Assembly (NCBI GenBank): GCA_023159155.1 | Contig: JAJNNX010000023.1 | Coordinates: 434,001 to 498,000 of the forward strand | Direction of reading: 5' to 3' | From: Ustulina deusta | Lineage: Eukaryota; Ascomycota; Sordariomycetes; Xylariales; Xylariaceae | Length of the DNA: 64,000 nucleotides | In this document: positions 23,585 to 35,590 of the stretch, piece by piece | How the letters are laid out: every line of letters starts with the position of its first letter | Position numbering within the stretch: position 1 is the stretch's first letter | The notes under the pieces: generated by a model | The model's input: only the letters and a program-made list of their open reading frames with translations | What the model was told of the DNA's origin: nothing | Databases searched by the model: none | Translations under genes and position numbers: made by a program

Positions 23585-25013
23585 TCATCTGCACATCTCT
23601 GGTGGCTCAGGGGTGGTCAGAAAAGCATGGTAATCGAGGACGACCATTCCCTGAATTGCAGTAATATCAAGGACAGGGTCTGGGAGATTGTCTGTTCTTT
23701 CTAGATCCTCTAGTAGACCGGGGAGAAATTCTACGATGGGACTGATCTGTCTCGATTCTGGGGATACTGGTGCATCGGGAGTGCTCCACGTTTGCCGGTC
23801 TCGATCCTCAAGCACTCTGTCGCTGTCACTAAAACAGCGTTGGCCGACGAGATGTTCGAGCTCATCAGGGAGAGATTTGAATCCGGTATCGTCATTCAAT
23901 TCTGTCCCTGTCTCAGCTGCGGCAATGTGGTTTACCGTAATATTGGCATTTGCTGCTTGGTGCTCGGCAATGACCGATACGGGGTCGACAATCATCAAAT
24001 GGTTACCACCCACGACACAACGCTCCGGTCTGTGAGTCGCAAAAATGCACCTGGGTCGATGGATTGAGCCGATATCGCATTGAGGATCTGTGACATGAAT
24101 ATCCAGTGGATTAAGGTTTAAGGAGGTTGGTCCGAGATCCGAAAAGCAACAAGGGTATCGGCAGAAGCCCTATGTAAGATATAAGGATCAGATTCTTCGT
24201 CACCACTAGGAATAAACTGAGACTACTCGCCTCAGGAACTTGTTTCCGGGTCTCGTCTGAGGACTTCTGAAGGAGATGGCTGGCTCTTTCTTCATCGCTG
24301 TAGAGATACTCATTGCGACAGAACTCAGGGAACTCCAAGTTGATATCAATGGCCGTATGGGATTGTCGTTGCGCCAGGCCACGAAGGTTTAGATGTGTGA
24401 GTCTTGAACGTGTCCTGTACCCCTGTTTCATGGTCATATATTGTTGATGGAAAACCTCTTGCTGCCGCCTTGGTTCTAGTTTTGTGAGTCCTGGTAAGCT
24501 AGAGAGAGGAACGGCATATTTGGCCTGTTCTGGGATACCTATTTTTTGGACTATCGTCGGTAGACGCGTCTCTTTGTAACCACGTTTCCCAGGACTACTG
24601 ATAATTGTGTACAGCTCTCCATTTGCCGCCTCGTGACTTGGGACCCAGCAGATCTTTGAGATGGGGACCACTAAAAACTTGAAACTATACAGGTTGAGAA
24701 CCCAGAGATGATATTCTTGGCAGTGTAAATTCCGCTTGAGGCAGACCCATACGGGAAAATTGTCTGCATGAGGTTCCTCGGAGACGTAAACGCCGTGTGC
24801 AGCATGGCGGTAGTCTTTCCTATCGATATCGTCCCCAAGCAATTTTATGTCATTGACGACGCGAGGCTCTTCCATGTATTCTCCATTGATTTCACGGATG
24901 ATGACTCGAGGGCCTTGTGCTTCCAAGTCAACATTGGGAGACTGGACAAGTGAGTTTGTCTCTAATAAACGATAGTTCCGTACGAGCACCCAAAACAGAG
25001 GATCAAGCGCCAT
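23585..25013 (-). CDS. Hypothetical protein, probably two exons
   Basis: Not recognised. An ATG-initiated frame (25013-24111, 300 codons) has even, protein-like composition, with short Trp/Tyr/Phe-rich stretches (PVWVCLKRN, YHLWVLNLYSFKF). A second open frame in another phase runs from about 24160 down to 23585. Its beginning overlaps the end of the first and it has no ATG of its own at the start, so the two are probably exons of one gene or one frameshifted gene. One phase-compatible junction is a weak GTTCCT donor near 24241 with a CATAG acceptor near 24166. The tail of the first frame would be a hydrophobic helix if left unspliced. No motif tells its role. Confidence 0.35.
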
Positions 25014-25834
25014 GACTGTTCATCCTGAGTGTGCTATCAGTGGCTCTGGGAGCACTAGTTAGATGGGCCGTTGGGTGTAGGCTATTGGAGCAAGCGTCTC
25101 GCTTTCGACGCCAGGTATGGCTATTCAGAAACCGCTTGATGTTTATACAAGTTTATATATGGCCGAATGTGATGGCTGGTGAAGACGCAGAGAGAAGGCA
25201 GGGGGCTATGGAGTAGTTGAATGTTTCTCTGTCCTCAGTGGGACTGTGTTGAGTAATCAGCAATGAATAGTAACGTAAGGCTCTATAGATCACGAGTGGG
25301 AATTAGTGCAAACATCATCACTTATAAGTAGAGGAGGATGTGCGAGCTGGGTTTGGGAGTTAGGATATTGCCGAGAAGAGCATAATGCCGACGACAGATG
25401 AACCGGCCCCGGGCGTGACTGTATTATAAGTGGCCTCCTTCCCCATAACTTGGGATGTGGAAACAGGATCGGCTTTCTATTGGTCTCAGATGCAGTGTAC
25501 AGGATAAGTTTAGTGGCGACCGAAAATGATACAGATACAATCCCTCTGCTTGATTCGGCCTGTGGGGATGCGTTCACGATGCAGGGCACGAGGATAGGTT
25601 GTCATGGCTCAGGTTCACCGCCGAGGCGTGCGGGCTTGGGCAGCCACAACGAGGGGCACCACATTGACGAGATTGGGTGGTAGGAACCAGGTCGAATGTC
25701 AGCCAGGGTTGGCAGGGAGCTGCGCAGCTACACATACGCCACGCAGCAACATCATCCGGAGACGCTCCAGGATACCCTACGAACCCCCTAGACGTCCCAA
25801 CGAGGCATGCTTCTCTTTTCTGCCGCATGCTGGT
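25014..25834. other. Intergenic spacer
   Basis: No supported gene. Open frames at 25450-25683 and 25604-26011 on the plus strand lie opposite or next to AIM11 and lack domains. Confidence 0.45.
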
Positions 25835-26431
25835 CTAGTCCTCCTTCCCCTCCCCATTCGCCACCACAGCCGCTACCTCCTGTTGCTTTTCCTTCCGCAG
25901 CATAATCTTGGCCACCCATTCTTCCAATTCCCGTTCTGCCTCCTCGTCGGTCCTCCCTCCAGAGGGGCCGATGTGTTTCCGGGCCATCCCCCTCAAGTCG
26001 TCGATGCTTGAGATGTCGAAAGCCCAAGAGACGCCGCCGGTCATCATGACGGCAAACCCCGCAACGTTGAGGGTTGCTAAATTGAGGGCTTCGAGGGCAA
26101 TAAGGGAGCTATCTGAACCGATCTTACTGACTGGGCGATTGCTCGGGGTGTAAAACTTGGGTAGTGTGGCCATGGTTTTCCTAGCTACCGATCGCCTTGT
26201 GATCAAGGTTGCGAGGGAGAGGAAGCCGGCGCCGGCGAAGAACAATCCTAGTTGTTTCAGTGAACGTTGCGATAGCATGGACGGTCGAGGCTCGGGTAAT
26301 GGTGATGCGGCGGCAGTGGCTGTCTGAGGTATCGGATCGGGTTGAAGGGGGCGAGAAGGTGGCTGTGGAGGGGTTTTTGACGTCGACTCGCCGTCTTTTG
26401 GCATCGTCATTGTCGTGCCGAATGACCACAT
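25835..26431 (-). CDS. AIM11: Altered inheritance of mitochondria protein 11 (Aim11)
   Basis: 198-residue fungal membrane protein whose yeast relative affects mitochondrial DNA inheritance; its biochemical role is unknown. The N-terminal 50 residues are Pro/Ser/Thr-rich. The family core begins with SLKQLGLFFAGAGFLSLATLITRR (first hydrophobic helix), followed by a basic turn and LPKFYTPSN. A second helix, LIALEALNLATLNVAGFAVMMTGGVSWAFDIS, follows, then the conserved SIDDLRGMARKHIG segment and an acidic/basic tail. One exon is sufficient. The ATG at 26431 is the first in frame, with further Met codons a few residues later that could also serve. Confidence 0.85.
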   Translation of the reverse strand: MWSFGTTMTMPKDGESTSKTPPQPPSRPLQPDPIPQTATAAASPLPEPRPSMLSQRSLKQLGLFFAGAGFLSLATLITRRSVARKTMATLPKFYTPSNRPVSKIGSDSSLIALEALNLATLNVAGFAVMMTGGVSWAFDISSIDDLRGMARKHIGPSGGRTDEEAERELEEWVAKIMLRKEKQQEVAAVVANGEGKED

Positions 26432-27139
26432 TTTTGCTTCTAGTTCTAGTTCGGGTTCTGCTTGTCTTCTCTTTTGCTTCAGCTACAGGTATCAGAGTGG
26501 CCCAGAATTGGTTGAGAAGACGTGAGTGATTCGATAGAAACGAATGTGATATAATAATGCTTGGCGAGCGAGAGGCTCGACGCTAGCCGCGTACTGGCGA
26601 GCTCGTGTGTGAAGTTATTTTGAAGATGTAACAGGTACACTGCGCGATGGGTCGTCTGGGGCTTCACATATACCGGTAGGTACTAGCCTAAGTATATTTT
26701 CCCCGGATTTATTTTGGGGCACTTGTTTCCACCAAGTGGGCCAACTGTATAGATGAATATCTCTACCGAAGTTGATTATGATAGGCCGCTTTAAGAGAAT
26801 AGAGCTGCTTAGGTTGGTATTCCGCATCAATGAATAAATATTTATACCGAGGAACATCACATCACTTAGTGCTGTTGAGAATACCGAAGTGTAGTAGGTA
26901 CTACACGTATATGCTTCTTCACTTGCACTAATGATCATTACATCATTTAGTATGCCGTCATGGACGTACTAAACATAGAGCCGCCTGGTAATGCTTGGGA
27001 CGCTGTCGTTGTGGAATACCTTCTGCTAGCCCTCTGTTCCGTCTGCTAGAAACCCCAGCCAACCTATCTGAATGCTTCTCTGTTTACGAGAGAAACCGAC
27101 CTAACCAAAATAAAGGAGTCGATGTCCACCGAATCGCAT
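26432..27139. other. Intergenic spacer
   Basis: Upstream region of AIM11 and 3' side of the next minus-strand frame. No gene supported; AT-rich around 26700-26950. Confidence 0.45.
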
Positions 27140-28106
27140 CTAGAGAGCCTCCAGGTTACTTGTGTCAATCCGCCGCGGCGCAAGGAGAGGGACGCTCGTC
27201 CACGACATCCTCGAGTCGAGGATGAATTGCTGCAACCACTCCTTCCGACACAAACTAGCTTCCCACTCATCCCATGTTCCTGAGCAGTCTGGAAAGACGA
27301 GCCAAAGAATGCGCACCGAGAATCGCAGCACCGGCAAAAGACTCTTCAGCTTAAACAGAAGCCAGTATTCCGCCGGGGGGGTGTGGTGTATCGAATGCTC
27401 CGTCCGATACACCTCGCTCCAGTGAACTGGCTGATCATCGTCATATTCCTTACTCATTTCCATGAGCCGTAGCGCTTCGGTGATGTGGGCTAAGCAATCC
27501 CGGAGATGGTATTTCGTTCCCCGTTGTGGTTGGTATCGAGCAGCACGATGGGCGAGGTACGCTGCGGTTATGAATTGCCTGTAAACCATCTTTCGTTCAT
27601 GTTTGAGTCGTGAACTCTCAACTTTGATATTGAGACGCGAATAGAATTCCGTAACTTGGCCCAATGACGGCATCCCAGCTAGCGGGAACTGGATAGCTGC
27701 ACAACCCAATCGACCGTGATGTTGAATCATCTCACTGTCAGGCACCTCTTCACCCAGAAGCCTCTCGACATAGGCCAACACGCGGGAGAACTCAGTCAGG
27801 TGGCTCATTCTTCAAATTGTGTGTAAGTGCATCGATCCTTTCCTGATCGTACTTATTGAGTCTTCCTCGGCAATCTCTGGGACACCATTCTCTCTCAACT
27901 AAATGGACGGCAACAGACGAGGTGACCTTTCGACACAAACGTGACCATGAGGGTTTACTTCCATTAATAGCCTTCCGGGAAAGGCCTGTGCCGGTCAATC
28001 GAAGCTGACGGCGTGCTGTATGCAAGAAGGGTCGGCGAACTCGGGCGGTGATTAGCCGCAGTACGCGTGCATGGAGGACACAGACTAAGTACGCACGCGA
28101 GAACAC
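27140..28106 (-). CDS. Hypothetical protein in two overlapping frames (possibly frameshifted)
   Basis: Not recognised. A 222-codon ATG frame (27808-27140) has protein-like composition with a helical, Arg/Leu-rich middle and Trp-rich end. A second open frame (28106-27792) ends with an EPPD stop 17 bases after the first frame's ATG on the coding strand. The overlap has no convincing splice signals, which suggests one original gene split by a small indel. No membrane segment or catalytic motif is seen. It could be a relic of an element-borne gene. Confidence 0.3.
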
Positions 28107-28759
28107 CTTCAGTAGATATACATGGCTGGGCTTTCAGTCCTGGCTGCGAGGGGGTCTGCTAGGTGGCTATACGGCCACTTTGATACCTATGCCGATCTTC
28201 TATCCTCCAGACTCTAGCCAGATATCTTATTAACCCAGCCACTGCTCGCCTGAAACTGGTAGTTGACGAGGAGGTGATTACGGCTACACGCCGAATCTAT
28301 ACAGGTACTTAGAGAGGACGAGATCTCATCGGGGGCGCAGGAACAGCGGGAGCTAAGGGGTCAAGATACACCTCAGATCCCATAAAGGTTGTTTGTTGGT
28401 GCTACGCACTATGCCTAGCATATACTGTGCTCATTACATAGAAGCACTGTATGGATCTCGATCTGCTGATCTGGTAGGTACCTAGGTACTTAGGTTACTA
28501 AGGAATAATTTTGGAAGTGGGGCACCTGTGGTCATCGAATCTAGCTACCTATAGGCTAGTCTCGTGTACACGGTAGGATTTGAGGTACGGTAGGCATGAT
28601 GAGTAAACACCCAACTTGAACTTCATCAACATCCCTCATGCATGCATACAGCATTGCTAAAGTACCCTACACTGCCTACTGCACTGTATATTTCATTTCC
28701 CCGGAGCCCATAACCAATCGCTTGCACGACGACAGCAACAACACTTGACTAGATACGAC
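28107..28759. other. Intergenic spacer
   Basis: No gene. Contains the palindromic GGTACCTAGGTACC-like motif at 28473-28494 seen in other spacers of this window. The dioxygenase leader begins near 28680. Confidence 0.5.
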
Positions 28760-30069
28760 ATGGGCAACAAGAACAAAATTGTTGCAAGACAATCCTCGTC
28801 ACATAATAAGAGATCGCAGAACACAGGCCGCCATGCAGATGCAGATGCAGATGCAGATGCAGGTGCCGCTGCCATAAGCTGGCCACCGTTCAAGCCTAGA
28901 TTGCCGGTAACTCAGCTCGTCTTGGACGCCCCCATTCCGACATCCCGAGATCAAATTGTCCTGCTCCGGAACTTCTGGCCCAAGAGTCTATGTCGCGATT
29001 ATGTCGCCTTTCTGTCTGGTCTGCCGTTGACGACGACCCCTGGTCGCCCGAGGCGGGGGGAGGCAACCCGAGTCAACGACCGCTTCCAGATCCACGATGC
29101 CCAGTTTGCCCAGAGACTGTGGCTTCAGACAGGGCTGAGAGACGCGATACTGGAAGATCCCGTCAAGCAGCTGTGGTAAGGGGACTCTGATCGGTGCTCC
29201 GCTCCCTCAGCTCGCCGCTGATGTAGACGGATAGGGGCGGTGAGGTCGTAGGTCTCAATCCAAATGTGCGAGTGTACAGGTATTCTAAAAACCAGTTCTT
29301 CGACTGTCACTGTACGTGGAATCATCTGACACTACTCTGTCTCTTTGGATATTCGCCCTTCCTAGCCTCTCTTCCTTGTACTTGTCGGGTCACCCGTGCT
29401 AGTCTTGGCCATATTCAATGATCCGGTGGCATGTCAGGATACGAGACCAGATAGCTATCCGACCCGACCCGTCTCATACACCGTGCATTCTTCATCCCCC
29501 AGAGTGGCGTTTGCCCATTGCTTTCCATGCAGTACTTACTGGCCACTAACATCCCTGACGCTACGCCTTACAGCAGCGTTATTGTTTTTTGTTTTTTTTT
29601 TGTTTTTTTTTGAGCAGTCATGCTACCGGGCCTAGATGGCATACATGTCAATATTATCTGCTGTGACACTAACCACGAGCTAATCCTGTAGACGACGATT
29701 CTAACCTAGTCGATGTTCCATCCGACGACGGGTCTGAGACTATCCCTGCTAAATCAACATGGACGGCATTACTGTATTTGACTTCGGTAGCTGATGGCCT
29801 TTTGGGCGGGGAGACGGTATTCTACCCCAATGATCGCAAATCAGCACGAGAAGAGCTCGTCGTAGCCCCAGAAACCGGGATGCTTCTTCTTCACAAGCAC
29901 GGCGATAACTGCTTATTGGTAAGTCTGGATGGCCACTTTACAGGCAGCCGTTGCCACACGTTCCATTTGAATGGGATACTAAGAAATCCGTGTCAATCAG
30001 CATGAGGGTCGCGAAGTGATGGCCGGACAAAAGTGGATTATCCGAACAGACCTGTGCGTACGCAGGTGA
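28760..30069 (+). CDS. 2-oxoglutarate/Fe(II) dioxygenase, prolyl-4-hydroxylase-like
   Basis: 262-residue protein from four exons: 28760-29175, 29235-29311, 29692-29918 and 30001-30069, all phase-consistent. The P4H-like jelly roll is seen as NPNVRVYRY, then FFDCHYDDSN with the iron-binding HxD. It continues with TALLYLTS, GGETVFYP and ETGMLLLHKHGDNCLLHEG with the distal His, and ends GQKWIIRTDLCVR, where Arg should bind 2-oxoglutarate. It probably hydroxylates a protein or small molecule; the substrate is unknown. The N-terminus has an Asp-Ala repeat from (ATGCAG)5. Intron 2 is 380 nt, several times longer than any other intron here, and holds T-rich runs. No signal peptide is seen. Confidence 0.8.
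28833..28862 (+). repeat. (ATGCAG)5 coding microsatellite
   Basis: Five perfect hexamers within exon 1 of the dioxygenase gene encode alternating Ala and Asp. Multiples of six keep the frame, so length variation would be tolerated. Confidence 0.85.
29582..29611 (+). repeat. Poly-T run inside dioxygenase intron 2
   Basis: Three T runs separated by single G residues. Together with the unusual 380-nt intron length this hints at an insertion, possibly the tail of a retroposed sequence on the other strand, but no target-site duplication was identified. Confidence 0.4.
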
Positions 30070-32222
30070 ATGTAAATGTAAGCATAATTAGGCAGTCTTC
30101 ATGCGCCTTGGTAACGATCTGGTGACAGTTTCGTAATATGAGTAAGACAATTTGATGCAATGAAGAGCCGATTCTCCATTTTCTCTTCGTTTGTAAGGCT
30201 CCATTAGGCTGTCTGCATCGGTCGGTAAGGTGACAGATCAATTCCAAGTACATCCCTCTCGCCTCCGATCCCCTTCCTCTTCCACTACAGATAAATACGT
30301 TAGGTTCTACACCCAGACATATGCTGTTAGAGCGAATACAACACCGAGCCCAGGAGTCAGTCTCCGGACTCGATATCACCGCATTGCTTGTATGTGACCT
30401 TACTCTCTATATAGCCACATAACTCTTTAGTTTTAAGCGCTTGCCATCTCCGCCTCGAAAAGGCTACCATTTAGATATCTTGGTTCTCGTGAGACATGTC
30501 GTGCGCGTTAAATCGTCCTGCAGGCGTGATTCGTGGCGCCGAATCGCAAGATGCAGGCCCCGATTCGAGAGTCAAGGCCGATCCGCGAGCTATCTTCATG
30601 CCTACCGTCAGTTGTAAACGTAGCTACCAATGAACACTTTCCATGGCTTGTGTGGCGCGATGTTGAGATCTCAACAACAAAACAGCTGACGGGTAATCGA
30701 CGCTACCGAACGAATATCAACGCCGCAGTAGCGCACAGCCAAGACTTCACTACCTATTATTGTCGATATAACGAACATGAGCATGTCAATAGCGTGGTAG
30801 CGGTAACTTTTCGTTCGTCACCAGTATCCAATCTCAACGATCTTCTCCAACCACATGCGCTTTTTCTCAATGTGTTCATTTCTATCTCTACCCCGGCGTG
30901 TTGGATCTCTTGCCCTCTCAGAGGGCTCCTTTGTGCTTGGGTGCTTTCCATTTCTCCACGATATATGCAAAGCTTGATCGAATTATCCCCCACTACGGAA
31001 AGACGCAATCTGGCGATATCTTAGCCGCGATGTGCATGCCGCCGACATCGTTCTTCACATCTTTACTTGAGGATCTTGTCTATGCCCATACTCCTCTGCC
31101 CATTACTACCTATGTTATTATAGTCAACTGCGACTTGAACTAGCATAGCCATCCCTTTTGGAAGAATTCTAAACCAGTTCTGATCTATGTACATGTCTAG
31201 TCTGATAATGTTCTTTGGACCTAGATAATGTTCAGTGTGTTCAATCTTGATTGCCTGGTGATAGCCGATCAACATGAACGATGCAGGCTGATGTGAATTA
31301 TATGTCCTACTATCATTGGCACATCGCTTCCACCTACCGATAATCGGTTGCCCTGTTGCGTGTGATATGGGGACTGTGAAACAGCAAGGCTCTACCTGCA
31401 CCTTGCTCTACACGCCATAAATAAGAGTTACCCGTTAAAATTTACTCGGCCTTCACGGTCTACGAAGACAGCCAACTAACCTAGGGGTTGCTTCATAGTA
31501 ACAACTTACATATCACAGCCAACTGCTAGTTTTGTGATCAATCTTTTGCGGTGATCGGCTCCTAAAGCGGGTAACGGATCGGCTCTGCTCAAATGCCTTC
31601 TCTCTACATTTATAGGCGAGGCAGGCGATACTATTATGAAATTGATCATGCTTCTTGTCGGCTGAGGTCTTGTCCGAGAATAGTGATTATGACTACCTCC
31701 CCTATATGTCTACTCATGCGAGTGGCGCGTTGTAATTATTCGTCATCTGGGGTTACAAGTTGTAACTCTGCTTCCTAGGTCTTACCAGCTCGCGAGCCTT
31801 GATAGCTGTGATGGAAAATCCTCGTGAGTCGCAAGAGGAACCAAAATCAACGGAAGCAATTAATTGTGTTTAAAGTGTGATCGAGGTTATTTTGGAATAA
31901 GCAAGAATTTGCACATCCTTGAGCGAGTCTTTTTCCTGGGAACAAAGGGTGCGGGTTAAGAACTATGTCGCCGGTTTTAGAATAGGGGTTCTGCCAAGCT
32001 CTATAGCCATCTTTCTACATCTCTTGATAGAACTTCCACGACTGAAATAGAGGAGACATAGTATAGGCGGGAATATGGCTACACTTATATATATAACGGC
32101 AAGTCCCTGACCAACAAATGAATCAATACAAGCACCTCACCCCGCTCTACAAAAGATTTTCATCCTACCACGAAAGATAAACAAAATACGACAGGCACAC
32201 ATCAAGAATTCAAACCCCCAAA
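30070..32222. other. 2.1 kb spacer
   Basis: No supported gene. A 163-codon frame at 30533-31024 begins with GTG and has no domain. A TATATATATA stretch near 32086-32096 is 130 bases before the next ATG and may act as its TATA element. Confidence 0.45.
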
Positions 32223-32909
32223 ATGGATTTCGTCTTCCTCAACGGAGGACCCCAGGGAAAGTTCGAGAAAGCAGTCGGCGCCCAAGGTTGGAAATGGATG
32301 CACACCAACCGCATCGATCGCACCCGACCTGGAGGATACACAGGAAGAGACGGCCGACCCGATCGCCTCGGCCAGCATTTCCACCACGGGAAAAGCACGC
32401 ACATGATCGTATCCGGCGACCTCCGCATCCAAAAACACGGAGGCGATTACGGCATGTACGAGCTCTCGGATAGGCTGGGCGGCAAGCGGCAAGACCTCGT
32501 CCAACCGAACACCCCGTACAGCGCGACCTCGAAAACCGGCTGCACGTTTGTCGAGGGCCACGAGGCGCTCAGCCCGCAATCGGCCGAGCGGTTCATCACT
32601 CGAGGCACCCTGAGACTCGCCCGGAAGCCGGGCGCGCCGTGGGACTATCCCGGCGACGATGAACTCAAGATCTGGCTGAGGTCCGTCAGGTTCAACCCTG
32701 GTGGCAAGGCGCATCCGGACCTGGCCAAAGGCGAGAAACGGATTCTAGATGCTCGTCACATTTTCCCACCCATCCCGGAGGATTTCCTCACCGCGCTTTC
32801 GGAGTGGTTCGAGGCAGAGTGGCAGAGGCCAAGTTGGTGGCAGCGGCTCGTGGGGCTGAGAATCGTTCTGTTGCTTGTCACGATCTTCTGGTATGTTTAC
32901 CTGTTTTAG
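32223..32909 (+). CDS. Conserved hypothetical, cupin-like with a C-terminal membrane anchor
   Basis: Intronless 228-residue protein. The ATG sits in a good fungal context (CCAAAATGG). The middle carries FHHGKSTHMIVSGDLRI, which looks like a cupin-type metal or ligand-binding strand pair, and WLRSVRFNPGGKAHPDLA later. The last 17 residues (LRIVLLLVTIFWYVYLF) are a single hydrophobic helix directly at the C-terminus, so the protein is likely tail-anchored facing the cytosol. GC-rich, well-biased codons contrast with the AT-rich flanks and support it as a real gene. Function unknown. Confidence 0.65.
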   Translation: MDFVFLNGGPQGKFEKAVGAQGWKWMHTNRIDRTRPGGYTGRDGRPDRLGQHFHHGKSTHMIVSGDLRIQKHGGDYGMYELSDRLGGKRQDLVQPNTPYSATSKTGCTFVEGHEALSPQSAERFITRGTLRLARKPGAPWDYPGDDELKIWLRSVRFNPGGKAHPDLAKGEKRILDARHIFPPIPEDFLTALSEWFEAEWQRPSWWQRLVGLRIVLLLVTIFWYVYLF

Positions 32910-35590
32910 GTGACCACGTCGTCGGCAAGGTAGTTTCGCCGATGCGATGTGATCTATATTATGGTCAATTTTGCTGGTGACGGGAGGCAAAGAGATATGA
33001 ACTAGTTGCGGGAGTTTCAAGATGACGGTGCTAGAGGGGCTTGGTTGTTGGGAATTACGGAATGCCGGGACAGCTTGCATTGTATTACCACGGGCTACAG
33101 ACAGATTTGCCCAGCAGATCCGGGGATCGGAGCATTAGACAATGGTTTGGATTGGGTCATAGTTTTCATCACGATTTGATAGACTGCTGGAGGCAGTTTC
33201 ATACTTATTTTTGTGTATCGCTAAGTATTGACGCGTTCTCGTAAAATATATGAGCCGATGTTAGTGATCTTTGAGTTTCATTTCGTGAAAAACTTTAATA
33301 CTTTCCTAGTAATTAGAACAAAAATTTTAGGCCAGGTTCTCCCTTAGAGAGTTTTAATTCTAGCACATGTGCTTCGCCCTCTAATACAATCAATTTACAC
33401 AGCACTGGCGAAGAAACCACAAAGTCCAAAGTTCTAACCCTCTTGGGCTGGGTTTAGAGACTAGAAACTAGTTCTATAAATACAGGCAGATGAGAACGGT
33501 GAGTATTGCAGTAAGAAGACGGGTATACCAAGAGGCTCAGTTGGGATCTTGATTCCATATCCAGGAAACGTGGTCCACTCCAAGGACGCACAATCCGCGT
33601 CCCCAGGATGCCGCATGCCTTCGATTGTCTTACACATTTTTGTATATACATTTAGTCTAGACTGGCTAAATCGTCGGGCTCGCGTTTATTTCCTGAAGTT
33701 TGGTGCCGATAACCATCGAAATATAACTCATATGATAGACCGTATTGCAATTGGTAACCACATTAGACATTCTTCCCTCTATTACTCCTTTATCTCCTAT
33801 TTCGACGACTCTATAATGTGCATGCTCCCTTTGAACGCGTCGCCTAGCAGAGAAAAGTAACTAGACAAACTACCTTCGAGCTATTTATGCAATTAGTGCA
33901 ACCGTCTGCTGTCTTCAACGTTAGGATCAACTCCTCCAGTGCTTTGGTTTCGCAAGGTCGGGGGATGTTAAGCCGTGCTAATCCTAACCCAGTCTTTCAT
34001 AGCGTTAAGAACATGATAGTTTGTCCCAGGCAAAGTAAGAACACTAGCATCCTTTCCATGCTTCCTAGCAACCCGCCTATCGTATCACTCTTGCTAATAT
34101 AAAATAGCCCACGTCCGCCAGAATATAGAACGTGCTTTGCTGTGTTGGCTATGATATAAAAGCCGCATAAGTTTCTACAGTGCATTTTAAGTTAAGCCCA
34201 AAATATTACAACACTTTTAGCTCAGGAAACAAGCTGTTACTAACACTATAAAAGAGAGAATAACTCCAGTTACCGATATGCTTTTACTAAGGACTCTATC
34301 TAAATACCCAAATAGGCTGATTGTTGTACAGAAGATACGCACTAAACCAAGTCTCGGTCTCCAATGTAGGGAACATTCGATGTCTCTCTAACTTCAACAG
34401 TCAACTATTATTCAGCCCTCGCTTGACGAAGGCATATTGCCGGCCTCGTTAAGTTCCGCGGTCCGATAGTTCGTTGTATATTTAGAGAGTCAATCGAGCA
34501 ACAGTACACGTGATATCAGATGGAAGGAATATTATCCCATATTCTCTCACGCCCCCATTTGTAAACTTTTCTATCTTTACATATAATCATTCATCTATGG
34601 CAGTCGTCACTTCGACGCAACGGGTTGGTACAATCATGAGCAGCTCTAACAATATATATCTGCCTTAGTTGGAACCTTTTTTGATGCTGGGGAAGAGTTC
34701 GCGGAAAGGGTTAAGCCGAAGTTGATATTTTTGACACGAGAGCCGGTTTATTAGTCGAAAATGCCCTTGTTCTTACTGCCATCCAATGTCCTAACCACCC
34801 CTTTTACAGCATAGAGTAGCTAATCCCGGAATGTTACTACACTATAGCATCGGTTAGATAAGTTGAGCTAAACGCTGATGCCTAAGTATCAACTAACAGT
34901 TACCTCTTCCCACGTTCCGCACTCTACTCAACGCGGAGCTAGATATTTGTGAGTAGAGAGTCTCCGAGACTCCTTGTCTGACAGCGTGATGTCCCTATAT
35001 TGGCCACGGCGGACTTAGTAAAACTAGGAGCGGGGGAGAGTGTGCCTGAATACACCGTAGTTTTGAGAGAAGTAGATCTGTGGTAATTATCCTGGTGACT
35101 CAAGAAAGCCCATCGCCATTAACGCTCTTTTACAGGGGACGATGGGTTATTATTATAGCTCGTTCACAAGTTGGGTTTAACCTGACTTTTCCCATTAAAT
35201 TCGTTTTAAAGACAGCAAACTCACAGATATTCAATTGTTCAATATTTACATCACAGTTGTAGATATAGTTGTATGGTTGTACAATCTGATCTTTGGATAG
35301 CGTTTACTGGCCCCACAAGCTGACACAATTGAGGGTCGTGCAAACGTGCTTATAACCGAATGACTCTGTGCGAAGGTACGAAGGACAGTGTCTATATTAC
35401 CCCTCACGGTGGATGCCGTCAGTTAGCGACTGTTAGTCTCCATCCTTCTTACAACTTCGCTTTTCTTACCAATGCTACAACAACTCCTCTCCATGTAGAT
35501 CTCACTTACTGTATTAACAACCCACATTGCCTCCTTGTGCACATGCGCCTTAAAAATCATATAATTATATATCGCTGAAATTTCTTAACT
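32910..35590. other. 2.7 kb AT-rich spacer
   Basis: Strongly AT-rich from about 33240 onwards, with dense stops in all frames and no recognisable transposon motif. It could be old RIP-mutated repeat DNA, but this cannot be tested by eye. Confidence 0.45.

Noticed and set aside
30533..31024. 163-codon plus-strand frame
   Set aside because: Begins with GTG, lacks domains, and composition is not protein-like.
33240..35590. Transposon in the AT-rich spacer
   Set aside because: No terminal repeats, reverse transcriptase or transposase motifs could be seen; AT-richness alone is not enough.
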